Source of the DNA: Trichodesmium sp. MAG_R02 | GTDB taxonomy: Bacteria > Cyanobacteriota > Cyanobacteriia > Cyanobacteriales > Microcoleaceae | DNA: 57,018 nt | Direction: 5' to 3' | Assembly (NCBI GenBank): GCA_023356605.1 | Contig: JAKQYE010000006.1 | Coordinates: 1-57,018 of the forward strand | In this document: piece by piece, positions 36,012 to 47,195 of the stretch | How positions within the stretch are numbered: position 1 is the first letter of the stretch | Layout of the letters: each line of letters starts with the position of its first letter | Notes under the pieces: generated by a model | Told to the model about the DNA's origin: nothing | Seen by the model: the letters and a program-made list of their open reading frames with translations, nothing else | The model's database searches: none | Position numbers and translations under genes: made by a program

Positions 36012-38030
36012 TTAACCCAACAATTCTTTAGCCTTAACTACAATGTTATCAACAGTAAATCCAAACTTTTCCAGTACAACACCGCCAGGAGCAGAAGCAC
36101 CAAAAGTATCAACACTCAAAGTCGCACCTTCATCAGTCACATAACGATGCCAACCAAAACTAACACCTGCTTCCACTGCCAAACGCTTCTTCACAGACGC
36201 AGGGAACACAGACTCCTTATAAGCTGCATCCTGCTCTTCAAATAATTCCCAACATGGCATAGAAACTACCCGAACCTTCTTACCTTCAGCACGAAGTTTT
36301 TCACCAGCTTCCACACATTGGTAAGTTTCACCACCAGTACCAATAATGATAATCTCAGGAGTACCGTCGCTGTCACTAACCACATAAGCACCTTTAGCAA
36401 CCGCATCAATAGAGCTACCAGCCAAATTAGGCAAACCTTGACGAGATAATGCTAACAGAGTCGGTTGAGGATGACTTGCTTTAGCTTTTTCTACTGCAAT
36501 CTTATAAGCCCCAGAAGTTTCATTACCATCCGCTGGACGAATAACTATTAATTGTGGAATCAAACGTAAAGAAGCAATATGTTCGACTGGTTGGTGAGTC
36601 GGTCCATCTTCTCCTAAAGCGATGGAGTCGTGAGTCATTACCCAAATAACACCAGCTTCAGCTAAAGCAGATAAACGGATAGAGTTCCGCATATAGTCAG
36701 TAAACACCAAGAAAGTTGCACCATAAGGAATTAACCCAGAACCGTGTAGAGCAATACCGTTACAAATTGCTCCCATTCCATGTTCGCGCACCCCAAAGCG
36801 CACATTCCGGTTTTGGTATTGACCTTTTTGGAAATCTCCTAAACCTTTGAGTAAAGTTTTGTTAGAAGGAGCCAAGTCAGCAGAACCACCAATTAATTCT
36901 GGCAAAACTCCAGCTATTGCGTTAAGTGTCGCACCAGACTGGTTACGAGTAGCATCTTTCTTACTTTCAGGAGTATATTTAGGTAGTGCATCCGCCCAAC
37001 CTTCAGGTAGTTTACCACTTACCATCCGTTCTAAAGTAGCTGCATCTTGAGGATACTGAGACTTATACTCAGAGAATAACTGATCCCATTCTTCCTCATA
37101 TTTAGCTCCTCGCTCAACTGCTTTGCGGAAGTAACTGAGAGCATCTGCTGGAACTTCAAATTCTGGATATTCCCAACCAAGATGTTTGCGAGTTGCTGCT
37201 ACTTCATCAGGACCTAGTGCCGCACCATGCACATCATGAGTGTCAGCTTTGTTAGGAGAGCCGTAACCAATAATAGTAGTAACTTTAATCAGGGAAGGTT
37301 TGTCAGTAACTGCTTTTGCTTTTTCAATAGCTTCAGCGATCGCGTCTAAATTAGTATTACCATCACGAACGTGCTGAACGTGCCAACCATAAGCTTCAAA
37401 ACGTTTGCCCACATCTTCAGTAAAAGAGATATCAGTGTGACCGTCAATAGAGATATGGTTATCATCATAGAAAGCGATTAACTTACCTAAACCCCAGTGT
37501 CCCGCGAGGGAGCAAGCTTCACCAGAAATTCCTTCCATGTTACAACCATCACCCACAATTACATAAGTGTAATGGTCAATGATATTACAATTTGGCTTAT
37601 TAAATACACCAGCTAAATGAGCTTCAGCAGCAGCTAATCCTACAGCATTAGCAATACCTTGTCCGAGTGGCCCGGTAGTAACTTCAATACCTTCAGTAAT
37701 ATGATTTTCTGGATGGCCAGGAGTTTTAGAGTTCCACTGACGGAATTGTTTAATTTCCTCTATAGGTACGCTGTCATAACCGGTTAAGTGCATCAAAGCA
37801 TACTGTAACATACAGCCGTGGCCAGCAGAGAGAACAAAGCGATCGCGATTTAACCATTTAGGATTTTTGGGGTTAAAGCGCAGAAACTTATTCCAAAGGA
37901 CGAAGGCCATTGGTGCAGCACCCATGGGTAGTCCTGGATGGCCAGAGTTGGCTTTTTGGACTGCATCAATTGCTAAGAAGCGAATTGAGTTAATGCAAAG
38001 TTCTTCGAGTGATTGAGTTGCAACAGCCAT
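36012..38030 (-). CDS. tktA: Transketolase
   Basis: Thiamine-diphosphate enzyme of the Calvin cycle and pentose-phosphate pathway, moving two-carbon units between sugar phosphates. 672 residues, full length. N-terminal [21 protein letters not shown], the TPP-binding [20 protein letters not shown] (GDG...N), the [18 protein letters not shown] motif and the C-terminal domain are all present. ATG start. In several cyanobacteria acpP, fabF and tktA are adjacent; here fabF is 2.9 kb upstream, separated by nested mobile elements. Confidence 0.97.
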   Translation of the reverse strand: MAVATQSLEELCINSIRFLAIDAVQKANSGHPGLPMGAAPMAFVLWNKFLRFNPKNPKWLNRDRFVLSAGHGCMLQYALMHLTGYDSVPIEEIKQFRQWNSKTPGHPENHITEGIEVTTGPLGQGIANAVGLAAAEAHLAGVFNKPNCNIIDHYTYVIVGDGCNMEGISGEACSLAGHWGLGKLIAFYDDNHISIDGHTDISFTEDVGKRFEAYGWHVQHVRDGNTNLDAIAEAIEKAKAVTDKPSLIKVTTIIGYGSPNKADTHDVHGAALGPDEVAATRKHLGWEYPEFEVPADALSYFRKAVERGAKYEEEWDQLFSEYKSQYPQDAATLERMVSGKLPEGWADALPKYTPESKKDATRNQSGATLNAIAGVLPELIGGSADLAPSNKTLLKGLGDFQKGQYQNRNVRFGVREHGMGAICNGIALHGSGLIPYGATFLVFTDYMRNSIRLSALAEAGVIWVMTHDSIALGEDGPTHQPVEHIASLRLIPQLIVIRPADGNETSGAYKIAVEKAKASHPQPTLLALSRQGLPNLAGSSIDAVAKGAYVVSDSDGTPEIIIIGTGGETYQCVEAGEKLRAEGKKVRVVSMPCWELFEEQDAAYKESVFPASVKKRLAVEAGVSFGWHRYVTDEGATLSVDTFGASAPGGVVLEKFGFTVDNIVVKAKELLG

Positions 38031-38199
38031 AGTTATAGTTATCTATCTCAATAGTTAATAGTATTAGTCCCGGAACTTGGAAACCAAGTATTTCTCTACA
38101 GTAATAGTACTCTGGAATTATTCTCAAGTCATATACATTACAAATCATCTCATCTGTGGGGAACTCTAGGCAAGTTAAGTCTTCAACCCAAAAACTTTA

Positions 38200-38289
38200 A
38201 GACCACTTTTGAGATTTATGAACCACATCGTCATAACCTAAACCTTGTAGGGGCCTCTACTATCCTTTATCGTTATAAAAACGGCTGTC
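38200..38289. repeat. MITE family C copy (short)
   Basis: ACCACATCGTCATAACCTAA and CCTTGTAGGGGCCTC, ending AAAACGGCTGT; about 15 bp shorter than the intact copies. Confidence 0.65.
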
Positions 38290-38429
38290 AGACCATCTGA
38301 AAGTTAAGCTGATAGGGTACTTTGATATTTATCAGAGCGCAAAAATGCCTATCATTGCTAGGATGGAGTTGGGGAAATATACAGCTATAAATGGCTCAAA
38401 CCTAAATAGATAAGGAAACAGATATTTGA

Positions 38430-38582
38430 CATTCTCCTCGGCTGTTAGCCACTGGGTTTCATGCTGAGCCGCAGACCCTCGGTAGGTTTACATCTCTAAG
38501 GCTGCTGCTACTTTGGCAGTAGTCTCATGCTGGCCGACCTGTCCGTTTTTTTGTCTGGTGTATGCCCACCCACGAGTAATAT
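38430..38582 (-). ncRNA. tnpB 3'-end omega-RNA-like scaffold
   Basis: On minus this follows the TnpB C-terminus and contains CGGACAGGTCGGCC, a CTACTGCCAAAGTAGCAGCAG hairpin region, GCCGCAGACCC-type stem pairs (GAGGGTCTGCGGCTC) and a terminal GCCGAGGAGAATGTC. The order matches the blocks at 28895, 29490 and 45752. Confidence 0.5.
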
Positions 38583-39003
38583 ATTTCTCGATGCATTTTA
38601 CGAAGCACTCAGATTTAGCCCTATCAATAGTACGACATTCCCACTCACAAATTAATGAATCTAATTTTCCACCTTTAAATCCACAACAACAACAAGTTTG
38701 TGATGTTGGTTCCCAACAGCTAATTACTCTTAGAGCCCCACCGTATTTTCCTGCAAATCCATTCTAAAAATGTCCGGAATTTTCTGGTGCCGTGTTTGAG
38801 AAATACCTCTCGATAATTTCTGATTCTTAACCATTCCAGAAACTTGTCTAACCTCTAAAACAATTGTTTGGTTTTCACAGACATTTCAGTAGATAATTTG
38901 TTTATAAAATCTCTGCTTATATCTTTCAGTTTGCTATAAAATTTAGCTATTTCCATAGCTTTTTTATATGCTTTAGAACCCTTAGTTTTTTGAGATAATA
39001 ACT
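38583..39003 (-). pseudogene. tnpB relic 1, C-terminal part
   Basis: On minus the frame reads YGGALRVISCWEPTSQTC, CCCGFKGGKLDSLICEWE, the TnpB zinc-finger region, then ends near the scaffold at 38582. The part of the gene toward 39003 contains several stops. It continues on the other side of an IS630 insertion at 40046. The sequence runs up to ACTTA, where the insert begins. Confidence 0.75.
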
Positions 39004-39109
39004 TATGGTCGTTTTAATTAAGATTGAAACAAAAATTGAGTATAATAAAATTAAGTCAACCAGAAACTGTTTTGAACTATCCCTTACAGTTTAGACTTAA
39101 GACAAGAAG

Positions 39110-39202
39110 TATAGTTATTTCAAATAAGAATGGAACATTTTGTTTCTACTGAAACTTATTTATAGCGAGAAAAGTGTCTCAATTTAAATTAAAATGACTA
39201 TA
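39110..39202. repeat. MITE family B copy inside the IS630 element
   Basis: TATAGTTATTTCAAATAAGA to TAAAATGACTATA. It replaces the beginning of the transposase gene. Confidence 0.75.
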
Positions 39203-40017
39203 ATAAATTTTGTAGAAAATGGCGGTAAGATTACCAAAGCAGCTGATACATTTGGGAGAGGAAGAGCTTCGATATATAGATAGTTATCTCACCCAAAATT
39301 GTCAGCAACTAAGGTAAAAAGTTGTCAAAGAAAATTAGATTGGAAAGAATTAGAAAGAGATGTAAAACAACATCCAAAGTCGATCATTGTCAGACAGATC
39401 TAAAAAATTTAGAGTGCATCAACCAGCTATATTTTATGCTTTAAAAAGAATGAATTTTTCTTGAAAAAAGAAACAACTTCGTTATAGAGAAAGAAATAGA
39501 GAATAAAGGATAAAATATTATCAGCTTTCCCTCGAAATTTTATCAAAAAAATTGGAAGTAAAAGCCTTGTATTTACAGATGAATCAGGATTTGAAGATAA
39601 TCAATACTGTATTTATGCCTGGTCAACGAAAGGGAAAAAAGTTTATGGTGAGCAAGAGGGAAAACGAGGTAAAAGAGAAAATTTAGTAGCCGGGAGAAGG
39701 AAAAAAATTTAATAGCACCAATTATATTTAAAGTCATCCTAAATGCCGTGGGATTTGAACAATGGTATGATCAACATTTATTACCATCATTAAAAACTCC
39801 CAGTGTACTACTGCATGGATAATTCACCAATTCTAACGAAAAAAACGTTATTAGAGAATTAGTATAAACAGGGGGTCACCAATTACTATTTTTGCCAAAA
39901 TACTCTCCTGATTTAAATGACATAGAACATAATTTTAGTGCATTAAAAAGAGCTAGAATGTATTCACCTATCAATACATCTATTGATGAAATTATTCGTA
40001 ATTATTGTGCCAAATAG
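39203..40017 (+). pseudogene. IS630 transposase, degenerate
   Basis: Frameshifted segments read NFVENGGKITKAADTFGRGRA, then LVFTDESGFEDNQYCIYAWS (first DDE Asp), KGKKVYGEQEGKRGKREN, and LLFLPKYSPDLNDIEHNFSA, then LKRARMYSP (the last acidic residue). The second Asp region (usually MDNA) is mutated to a stop. The N-terminus is lost to the MITE insertion. Confidence 0.8.
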
Positions 40018-40045
40018 TGTCTCATCCTTATTTAGAATAACTATA

Positions 40046-40520
40046 CTTAGTTTTGGGTACTTTGAGCATTCGTTTCTTTAGTGGTTTTGGTGCATCAATT
40101 TTTTTTACCATGTAGGGACGTTGCATAAAAAAAATGCGTTTCATGTCGCATTCGGGTTACATCCCTACAGCCCGCTTTAGTTTTAATTCCTAAATCTATA
40201 CCTACTGAATTATCAGTTTTAGGGAATACTTCGGGCTTTACTTCTACTGCAAAACTTAGGAAATATCCATTAGCTGAATCTTTGATTAGGTGTTACTAAT
40301 GATAGAATTGGGAGTAGTTCCCTTGACCACAAAATTTTCAGCTTTCCTATTTCCTGTTTTAGCTCAGAAGGCCATTAGCTGACCAACTTTAAATCCACCC
40401 TTTGTAAATTTTTGGTTGGCAATGATATTCTCCTCTTAAATTTAGGAGGTCTTATAGCTTTAAATTTTTTGTCGCTTTGAGTTGACTTAAAGTTGAAATA
40501 ATTAAATACACCGCAAAAAC
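40046..40520 (-). pseudogene. tnpB relic 1, N-terminal part
   Basis: Sequence parallels tnpB relic 2 almost base for base from CTTAGTTTTGGGTAC onward, including the same 60-odd bp TGTAGGGA...TCCCTACA insertion at about 40110-40170. Stops are frequent. The region 40521-40975 beyond it shows no gene and no clear repeat. Confidence 0.6.
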
Positions 40521-40975
40521 AGTTTTTTCTGCAAAAAGGTACCACATAAATAAGGCTCTTTTCAGAGGGTAAAAAAGTCGATTAGTCAGAAAGTAATTGC
40601 GATCGCGCAGCTTCTGGCCCTCATATCACAGTTATGGAAGATTCCGAAAGTTTGGCCATCACTTTGTGTAAGCTAAATCCTCTTTTTGCTGGGCCAAATT
40701 AACCCTCAATATGGTGACCATTACTTTCATCGCTCTTGAGCTTATTTTTTCTGTTCTTTATCAATATTTTTTTTTGCTCAACACACAGGAGAACCACTTA
40801 TCCTAGTACCTCTTCCTTCACCCGATACCGCTATAAATAAATAAAACATTCAGTTTCCCTTGACAAGTAGAAAGTATCTGATTGCTGTTGGGGTCAATAC
40901 AGGGGAAGGAGAATACTTCAGCTCGTCAAAAGTACTGTCAGCCGTTCTTAGGTAAGTGTAACGTCCCAAAGTATA

Positions 40976-42226
40976 TTAAACGTATTTCTTAAATGCTAAA
41001 GTCACATTATGGCCTCCAAACCCAAATGAGTTAGATAAAGCTACTTCTACTATTTGAGAGCGATTTATTTTGGGTACATAATCTAGATCACATTCTGGAT
41101 CGGGATTATCCAAATTAATAGTTGGTGGGATTTTGTCTTCGGCAAGGGCCATCACTGTAGCAATAGCTTCAATACCTCCGGACCCACCCAACAAATGGCC
41201 AGTCATTGACTTCGTTGAACTAATTGCCACCTGAGAAGCACTTTTTCCTAGGGCCTTTTTGATAGCTTTTGTTTCTGTTGGGTCGTTTGCTGGTGTACTG
41301 GTACCATGAGCATTTATATAACTAATTTGTGCAGGAGTTAAGCCACTGTCTTTCATTGCTAATTGAATAGCTCTAGTTGCCCCCTCTCCATCAGGTACTG
41401 GTGAAGTCATATGATAAGCATCACAGGTCATACCATACCCGACAATCTCTGCATATATTCTGGCTCCCCGGCTAAGAGCATGTTCTAATTCTTCTAAGAT
41501 TAGAATACCTGCACCTTCACCCATGACAAAGCCATCACGCTCGCGGTCAAAAGGACGACTTGCATGAGCTGGGTCATCATTACGAATAGATAAAGCTTTA
41601 GCAGAAGCAAACCCTGCTAATCCTAGAGCGGTAACTGCTGATTCTGTCCCACCACAAATCATTGCTTGAGCATATCCTCTTTGGATTAAACGGAAAGCAT
41701 CTCCTATAGCATTAGATCCAGAAGCACAAGCAGTCACAACAGAAGAATTTGGTCCTTTAGCTCCAGTATGAATTGCTGTTAGACCTGCGGCCATATTACC
41801 AATCATCATGGGAATCATAAAAGGACTACACTTAGAAGGGCCACGATTCAAATAAATCTCTTGCTGATCTTCCAAGACTTTTAGGCCACCTATCCCGGTT
41901 CCAATTATTACCCCTACCTGTTCTGCGTTTAGGTCGCTGATTTGAAATTTAGCATCAGCAACAGCTTGTTTGCTAGCTGCAATTGCAAATTGAGCAAAAC
42001 GGTCTGTATGTCTGGCTTGTTTGCGATCCATATAGTCTTGAGGGTCAAATCCTTTTACCTCTCCAGCAATACGACATTTGTGTTTAGAAGCATCGAATCT
42101 GGTTATTAGTCCTATACCATTTTTCCCATTCAACAACCCATTCCAATAATCAGACAAGGTGTTGCCAATTGGTGTTAATGCGCCCATCCCTGTTACAACT
42201 GCCCGTTTAAATTCCTTATTTGTCAT
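40976..42226 (-). CDS. fabF: 3-oxoacyl-[acyl-carrier-protein] synthase II
   Basis: Condensing enzyme of type II fatty-acid synthesis, extending acyl-ACP with malonyl-ACP. 416 residues from the ATG at 42226 ([19 protein letters not shown]); the frame stays open 26 codons further to 42304 but that extension is not family-like. Catalytic Cys is in VTACASGSN (about 164), His in [15 protein letters not shown] (about 304) and MTGHLLGG (about 341), with the C-terminal [10 protein letters not shown]. It is 0.6 kb downstream of acpP on the same strand, its natural partner. Confidence 0.96.
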   Translation of the reverse strand: MTNKEFKRAVVTGMGALTPIGNTLSDYWNGLLNGKNGIGLITRFDASKHKCRIAGEVKGFDPQDYMDRKQARHTDRFAQFAIAASKQAVADAKFQISDLNAEQVGVIIGTGIGGLKVLEDQQEIYLNRGPSKCSPFMIPMMIGNMAAGLTAIHTGAKGPNSSVVTACASGSNAIGDAFRLIQRGYAQAMICGGTESAVTALGLAGFASAKALSIRNDDPAHASRPFDRERDGFVMGEGAGILILEELEHALSRGARIYAEIVGYGMTCDAYHMTSPVPDGEGATRAIQLAMKDSGLTPAQISYINAHGTSTPANDPTETKAIKKALGKSASQVAISSTKSMTGHLLGGSGGIEAIATVMALAEDKIPPTINLDNPDPECDLDYVPKINRSQIVEVALSNSFGFGGHNVTLAFKKYV

Positions 42227-42824
42227 AATTTCTTGTTTTGAGAAATACCACACCCACAAAATAGAAACCTTAGACTGTGATATTTTTCTAAGGTCATACT
42301 TCAAGAAATATAGCCCTAGTTATCCCAACCTTAACCTTACTGATATATATCTCTCTGTGCTTCAAAAGTTGACAAATATCATCACCTCCAGACATAGAGG
42401 TATGAAACCTTCTACCGTCTTGTATCAGAAATTCTTTGACTTACCTAACTCCAACAAAGAGTTTTAAATATTCATGCCTTAACCCTTGAACTTCGGAATT
42501 TAAGCCTATACTGTATCTCATTGTTAATATCTTGTTAGAGAGATCTATAACTGCTGCTACTGAGTGGGTATGATTTTATAACATTAATCATAAATATAAT
42601 AAGACCTACCCATCCAAAAAAGGAAACCAGATTTATTGACCTGATTATTCTTTTTCGCTCTTAGGAAATTTTGTAGATCAACCTGGTCTCTGCATAAGTC
42701 CTATCTAAAAAAATACCAAAATCTTGCCTTCCCCGTTATTTACTATATCCCCTAGAATCAATAGCCCGTTAAGCTAGGGCTATAACGGGATACTACTTTC
42801 CCACACCTTTATTGTTGGAAATAA
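42227..42824. other. fabF-acpP spacer
   Basis: Contains a divergent A2 MITE at 42601-42703 (ACCTACCCATCC left, GCATAAGTCCT right) and a CCCGTTA...TAACGGG hairpin at about 42767-42791 that may end the acpP transcript, although no T-run follows. No gene seen. Confidence 0.5.
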
Positions 42825-43214
42825 TTATACTGTGGCTGATACTTCATTTCCTTTATTTTCTTTTATATGATCCACAGCAGCTTGGACGTCCAGAATCTTT
42901 TCTGCTTCTTCGTCTGGAATTTCTATACCAAATTCTTCTTCAAATGCCATGACTAGTTCTACAGTATCTAAAGAATCAGCGCCTAGATCATCAACAAATT
43001 TAGACTCTTTCCCTACCTCATCTTCCTTGACTCCCAGTTGTTGAGCTGCAATCTTCTTGACTTTGCTAAGAATATCATCATCTTTTACAGCAGTATCTAA
43101 AGAATCAGCGCCTAGATCCTCAACAAAGTTAGAGTCTTCCTTTACCTCATTTTCCTTGACTTCCAGTTGTTGAACCGCAATATCCTTTTTGCTTAATATA
43201 TCATCTGTGCTCAT
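42825..43214 (-). CDS. acpP: Acyl carrier protein with internal duplication (two DSL sites)
   Basis: Carries growing acyl chains on a phosphopantetheine arm. Residues 45-129 form a complete ordinary ACP with attachment Ser81 in [20 protein letters not shown]. In front of it is a partial tandem copy (residues about 5-44: helix I and loop up to [12 protein letters not shown]) with a second DSL serine, Ser38, but no helices III-IV. Total is 129 residues against a usual 77-85. The DNA repeat unit is about 129 bases, with scattered differences and one codon lost in the first copy. Start ATG with AAGGAGAA upstream. Neighbours fabF and tktA fit fatty-acid synthesis. Whether Ser38 is modified is unknown; the leading copy may be a harmless leader. 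Confidence 0.93.
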   Translation of the reverse strand: MSTDDILSKKDIAVQQLEVKENEVKEDSNFVEDLGADSLDTAVKDDDILSKVKKIAAQQLGVKEDEVGKESKFVDDLGADSLDTVELVMAFEEEFGIEIPDEEAEKILDVQAAVDHIKENKGNEVSATV

Positions 43215-43743
43215 AAAATTTTCTCCTTACTTGAAATTATTTAAATGTTGCGTTTCCGATCTTATCTGAAACTAGGTTAAAGCTAACCATTAATTGTGGC
43301 AATCGAGTATCTTTGACATCGCTTCCGGCTTAAAGTCAAGGAGATTACTACCAATCCTTAACTCTTGGGTGGGTTAACGCTTTATGGGATACTGCTACTT
43401 GGCATTAGTCTTTCCTTTTTCTGTAGGTCTGTTTTTTTTGTTGTCAATGCTTTCGAGAGACTCAACAAATATCTGTTGCAGTACTTTGGTGTGTATCATT
43501 TTTGCTGCCATGGTTCAGAAATTTTAACTCTAGTCTCTCTACAAAAGAGAAGCTCTAAAACCCATTTTATCGGTTAATTTACTGAAGTTTTCACCTTATC
43601 ACAAGCTTACTACTTTTGTCAAAGTATTTTCTTGTTTTTTTGACAATGATAAGCTTTCATTATAAATGAATACAAGACTAATATCATAATATCATAAACT
43701 ATGTTTATAAAATAATTTTTCTATTCCTATATTAGTTAATGTA
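43215..43743. other. Divergent promoter region between acpP and the HdrB-like gene
   Basis: No convincing gene. A 70-codon frame at 43365-43577 has no family resemblance or ribosome-binding site. The region presumably carries both promoters. Confidence 0.45.
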
Positions 43744-44649
43744 ATGTCTGCTCAAATACTCAAATATGCTTACTTTCCTGGTTGTGTAGCTCAAGGTGCC
43801 TGCCGAGAGCTTTATCAGTCTACCCAAGCTCTTACCCAAGTTCTAGGAATAGAGCTAATGGAACTGAAAAAGGCTGCTTGTTGTGGGTCTGGTACTTTTA
43901 AAGAAGACTCTCAACTACTGGAGGATACTGTTAATGCCCGTAACATAGCTCTAGCAGAGGAACTAAATTTGCCGTTACTAACCCACTGTAGCACTTGTCA
44001 AGGGGTTATTGGCCATGTAGATGAGCGTCTTAAAGAATCTCAACAAACTGAGCCAGCTTACCTAAAACAAATCAATGGCCTCTTACAAAAACAAAGTTGT
44101 TCTCCTTATCAAGGCTCTACAGAGGTTAAACATTTACTTTGGGCGTTAGTGGCAGATTATGGTCTCGAAGAAATCCAAAATCGTGTCACCCGTAAGCTTT
44201 CTGGTCTCAAATGTGCCGCTTTTTATGGTTGCTATTTACTTAGAGGTCAAACTAATTTACCTTATGATGACCCCTATCAACCAGAATCTATGGAAAATGT
44301 GTTTCGGGCTATTGGGGCTACTCCAATTTATTATCGAGGTCGGACTCAATGTTGCGGTTGGCCTCTTTCTAGTTATGCCACTAATCAGGCTTTCCAGATG
44401 GCCGGGACTCATGTTCGTGAAGCTATTGACAAAGGTGCAGATTGTATGGTAACACCTTGTCCTTTATGTCACTTAAATTTAGATTCTCGTCAACCGGAGG
44501 TAGAGAAAGTGATTGGGCATAAGTTGGGTTTACCAGTATTACATTTACCCCAATTAATAGCTTTAGCTTTAGGCATTTCTCCAAAGAAATTGGGATTAGA
44601 TCGTCATATAGTTTCAACTCGTCCAGTATTGGAAAAGTTGGGACTTTAA
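43744..44649 (+). CDS. Heterodisulfide-reductase subunit B-like protein (CCG-domain, SdhE/SdhC-like)
   Basis: 301 residues with two cysteine-rich CCG domains: CVAQGACREL...KKAACCGSGTF...THCSTCQG in the first half and FYGCYLL...QCCGWPLSSY...TPCPLCHLN in the second. These bind a non-cubane iron-sulfur cluster in HdrB and in the membrane-attachment subunit of type E succinate:quinone reductases, which is the likely role in cyanobacteria. No transmembrane helix. ATG start. psaC follows 175 bases downstream on the same strand. Confidence 0.88.
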   Translation: MSAQILKYAYFPGCVAQGACRELYQSTQALTQVLGIELMELKKAACCGSGTFKEDSQLLEDTVNARNIALAEELNLPLLTHCSTCQGVIGHVDERLKESQQTEPAYLKQINGLLQKQSCSPYQGSTEVKHLLWALVADYGLEEIQNRVTRKLSGLKCAAFYGCYLLRGQTNLPYDDPYQPESMENVFRAIGATPIYYRGRTQCCGWPLSSYATNQAFQMAGTHVREAIDKGADCMVTPCPLCHLNLDSRQPEVEKVIGHKLGLPVLHLPQLIALALGISPKKLGLDRHIVSTRPVLEKLGL

Positions 44650-44787
44650 ATAATTAACTAGTTACGATTAGCTCATTGAGATATTTTAAGTTTTTCAACA
44701 ATCTTTATCAGTGATGAGAGGCAGTAGGGTAAACTAAATCGAAGTATTAACATCTAAAAATTTGCTGTTATATCTGTGTTTGAGTAG

Positions 44788-45069
<282 letters not shown>

Positions 45070-45159
45070 TACTAACTTCCTCCTATGGGTTTTTGGTTTG
45101 AGATTTAATACGGAGCTGAGAAAATGGCATCCCAAAAATTCAAAATCAAAAACTGAAAT

Positions 45160-45188
45160 AGGGGGAAATTAATCTCCCTGTTTTTTTT
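45160..45188 (+). terminator. Terminator of psaC
   Basis: AGGGGGA / TCTCCCT stem with a six-base loop followed by G and eight T. Confidence 0.8.
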
Positions 45189-45293
45189 ACTTTCTATATA
45201 GGGCATTTAGTCTTTTTATTGGGTTCGTTGGAACTCTGGTCGTATCTGCCAGAAAAAAATGTATTTTTGGATAGATTAGTTAGGAGGCACAAT

Positions 45294-45387
45294 TATAGTT
45301 ATTTTAAATAAGAATGAAACGTTTTTTTTCTGAAATCGTTTCATAGCAAGAAACACTTGTCTCAGTTAAGAGTGTGAAACGACTATA
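45294..45387. repeat. MITE family B copy
   Basis: 94 bp, TATAGTTATTTTAAATAAGA to GTGAAACGACTATA. Confidence 0.85.
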
Positions 45388-45437
45388 TTCTGAAAAATTA
45401 ACTAACCACTGAAGCTAGAGGCTGGAAATACTGAATA

Positions 45438-45530
45438 TATAGTCATTTCAAAAAGAGATGGAAAACTTTTTCTGCTGAAACTCAGTTATAAGAAGAAATA
45501 CTTGTATCAATCTAAATTAAAACAACTATA
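45438..45530. repeat. MITE family B copy
   Basis: 93 bp, TATAGTCATTTCAAAAAGAG to TTAAAACAACTATA, 50 bases after the previous copy. Confidence 0.8.
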
Positions 45531-45569
45531 ATATTTTTTTCAGCTCCTTGAAGGCGGAGACTTAAGACC

Positions 45570-45745
45570 TTATTTTTTTGTCATTGAGGTCATTTATGAA
45601 AGTAGCGAAGAAACAATGGGAGCTAGAGGAAAGTTATTGGACTAGTGTTGATATTGGATTAAACAATTTAGCTACATTAAGTTTATGATTAAGCGGGAAG
45701 AAAATTACTCTTGATAAATGGCAGACTGTTAAAGTCTATGGAGCA
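45570..45745 (+). pseudogene. TnpB fragment (RuvC-I region)
   Basis: Frame: QWELEESYWTSVDIGLNNLAT, LSL, stop, LSGKKITLDKWQTVKVYG, resembling the first RuvC motif of TnpB (G-D-G--NLAT). Distinct from the minus-strand tnpB relic 2 that begins just to its right. Confidence 0.6.
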
Positions 45746-45751
45746 ATACTA

Positions 45752-45908
45752 TATTGACATCTTCCCCGACTGTTAGGCACTGGGTTTTTTACCGAGCCGT
45801 AGCCCTTCGGCGGGTTGACATCTCACAGGCTGCTGTTACTTTTGCAGTAGTTTTATGTTGGCTGACTCGTCCGTTTTTTTGTCTCGGTATGCTTAAGCGC
45901 GACTAATA
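45752..45908 (-). ncRNA. tnpB 3'-end omega-RNA-like scaffold
   Basis: On minus: ACGGACGAGTCAGCC, CTACTGCAAAAGTAACAGCAG, GCCGAAGGGCTACGGCTCGG and a terminal GTCGGGGAAGATGTC. It directly follows tnpB relic 2. Confidence 0.5.
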
Positions 45909-46860
45909 TATTTCTTGCTGCATTTTCGTATCCATCATATTTAGCCCTACAATGTAGGATATTCCAACTCACAAATTGAGCAATCTAATTTTCCACCTTT
46001 AAATCCACAACAATAGCAGGTTTTGGATATGGGTTCCCAACGGCTAATTACTCTTAGAGCACCACTGTATTTTTCTGCTAATCTGTTCTAAAAATCTCTC
46101 CTTGTATCTTTCAGTTTGCCATGAAATTTAGCTATTTTCAGTCTAGCTTTTTCATATCCTCTAGAACCCTTAATTTTTTTTAGATGATGACTTACTTAGT
46201 TTTGGGTACTTCGAGCATTCGTTTCTTTAGTAGTTTTGGTACATCAATTTTTTGACCATGTAAGGATGTTGTATAAAAAAGAATGGGTTTCATGTCCCGC
46301 AGCAAAACCTCCCTACAGCTCGCTTTAGTTTTAATTCCTAAATCTATACCTACTAAATTATTAGTTTTAGGCAATAATTCTGGCAAAACTTCTACTACAA
46401 AACTTAGGAAATATCCATTAGCTAAATCTTTGATTACTGTTACTATAGTTCTTTTAAATAAGGATGAGAATTTTTTCGCCTGAAATACTTTCATAGCAAG
46501 AAACATTTGTCTCAATTAAGAGTGTGAAACGACTATAATGATGGAATGGGGGGTGGTTCCCTTGACCCCACAATTTTCAGCTTTCCTATTTTAGCTCAGA
46601 GGCCCATTAGCTGACCAACTTTAAATCCACCCTTTGCATAGCCATGAGTGTTCACATATTTACGTATTACTATTGTCTTCAAATGTAGGACAAATTTTTG
46701 CTGCTATTACCAATACCTTTACATATATTACATTAGTAGTAATTTGTATTATGTAAATATACCAGCATACGTTGCTATAAATCTAGCTGTTGGTAATGAC
46801 ATTCTCTTCTTAAATTTAGGAGGTCTTATAGGTTTACTTTTTCTGTTGCTTTGAATTGAA
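45909..46860 (-). pseudogene. tnpB relic 2, interrupted by a MITE
   Basis: On minus, the best-preserved part (46192-46440) encodes VTVIKDLANGYFLSFVVEV, NNLVGIDLGIKTKA (RuvC-I Asp), an in-frame insert, and KIDVPKLLKKRMLEVPKTK. Downstream are stops, YSGALRVISRWEPISKTC and a broken zinc finger. A family B MITE (46444-46537) sits upstream. The in-frame insert corresponds to the TGTAGGGA...TCCCTACA block shared with relic 1, so the two relics descend from a copy that already carried it. 46861-47195 shows nothing recognisable. Confidence 0.75.
46444..46537. repeat. MITE family B copy inserted at TA in tnpB relic 2
   Basis: TATAGTTCTTTTAAATAAGG to GTGAAACGACTATA. Relic 1 reads GTGTTACTAATGATAG at the matching site (about 40292-40307), so it is the empty site and TA is the duplicated target. 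Confidence 0.85.
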
Positions 46861-47195
46861 AAGTTTTGATAAGCCTGGTTTAAATTATTTAAAGATTACC
46901 GTAGGGGCAAGCTCAGAAACAACTGAAAGCCAAACTCTTTCTAAGGTCTTTTTAGCAAGAGTAATAAACTGTTTTTATAGTTCAGAATTAGTCGGTTTTT
47001 TTATTTCAAGGTTTGTACTTTTCCACCAGAGCAAGCTAGACTATCATTCCAGACAACACGGACACAAACTTCTGAGCATTTGCTAATCAGTGTTTTTGTC
47101 CCAATGTTTGGATATATACGGTACTTAAATCTGGCTTTCATAGAATGACTTCTAAACTAAAAAGCATGATCACATAACCTGTGGACAAAAATAAA

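Larger units (their letters stand above)
39004..40045. mobile_element. IS630-family element inserted at TA in tnpB relic 1
   Basis: The element runs from TGGTCGTTTTAATTAAG (39006) to CTTATTTAGAATAACTA (40043), flanked by TA on each side. Uninterrupted tnpB relic 2 reads GACTTACTTAGTTTTGGG at the same place (46190-46207), so the empty site is known and one TA was duplicated. Inside are a 93 bp family B MITE (39110-39202) and a broken transposase. Confidence 0.8.

Noticed and set aside
42767-42791. acpP terminator
   Set aside because: A CCCGTTA/TAACGGG stem is present, but there is no T-run after it on the minus strand, so I did not call it as a terminator.
43365-43577. 70-codon open frame between acpP and the HdrB-like gene
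   Set aside because: No ribosome-binding site, no family resemblance, and it occupies the divergent promoter region.
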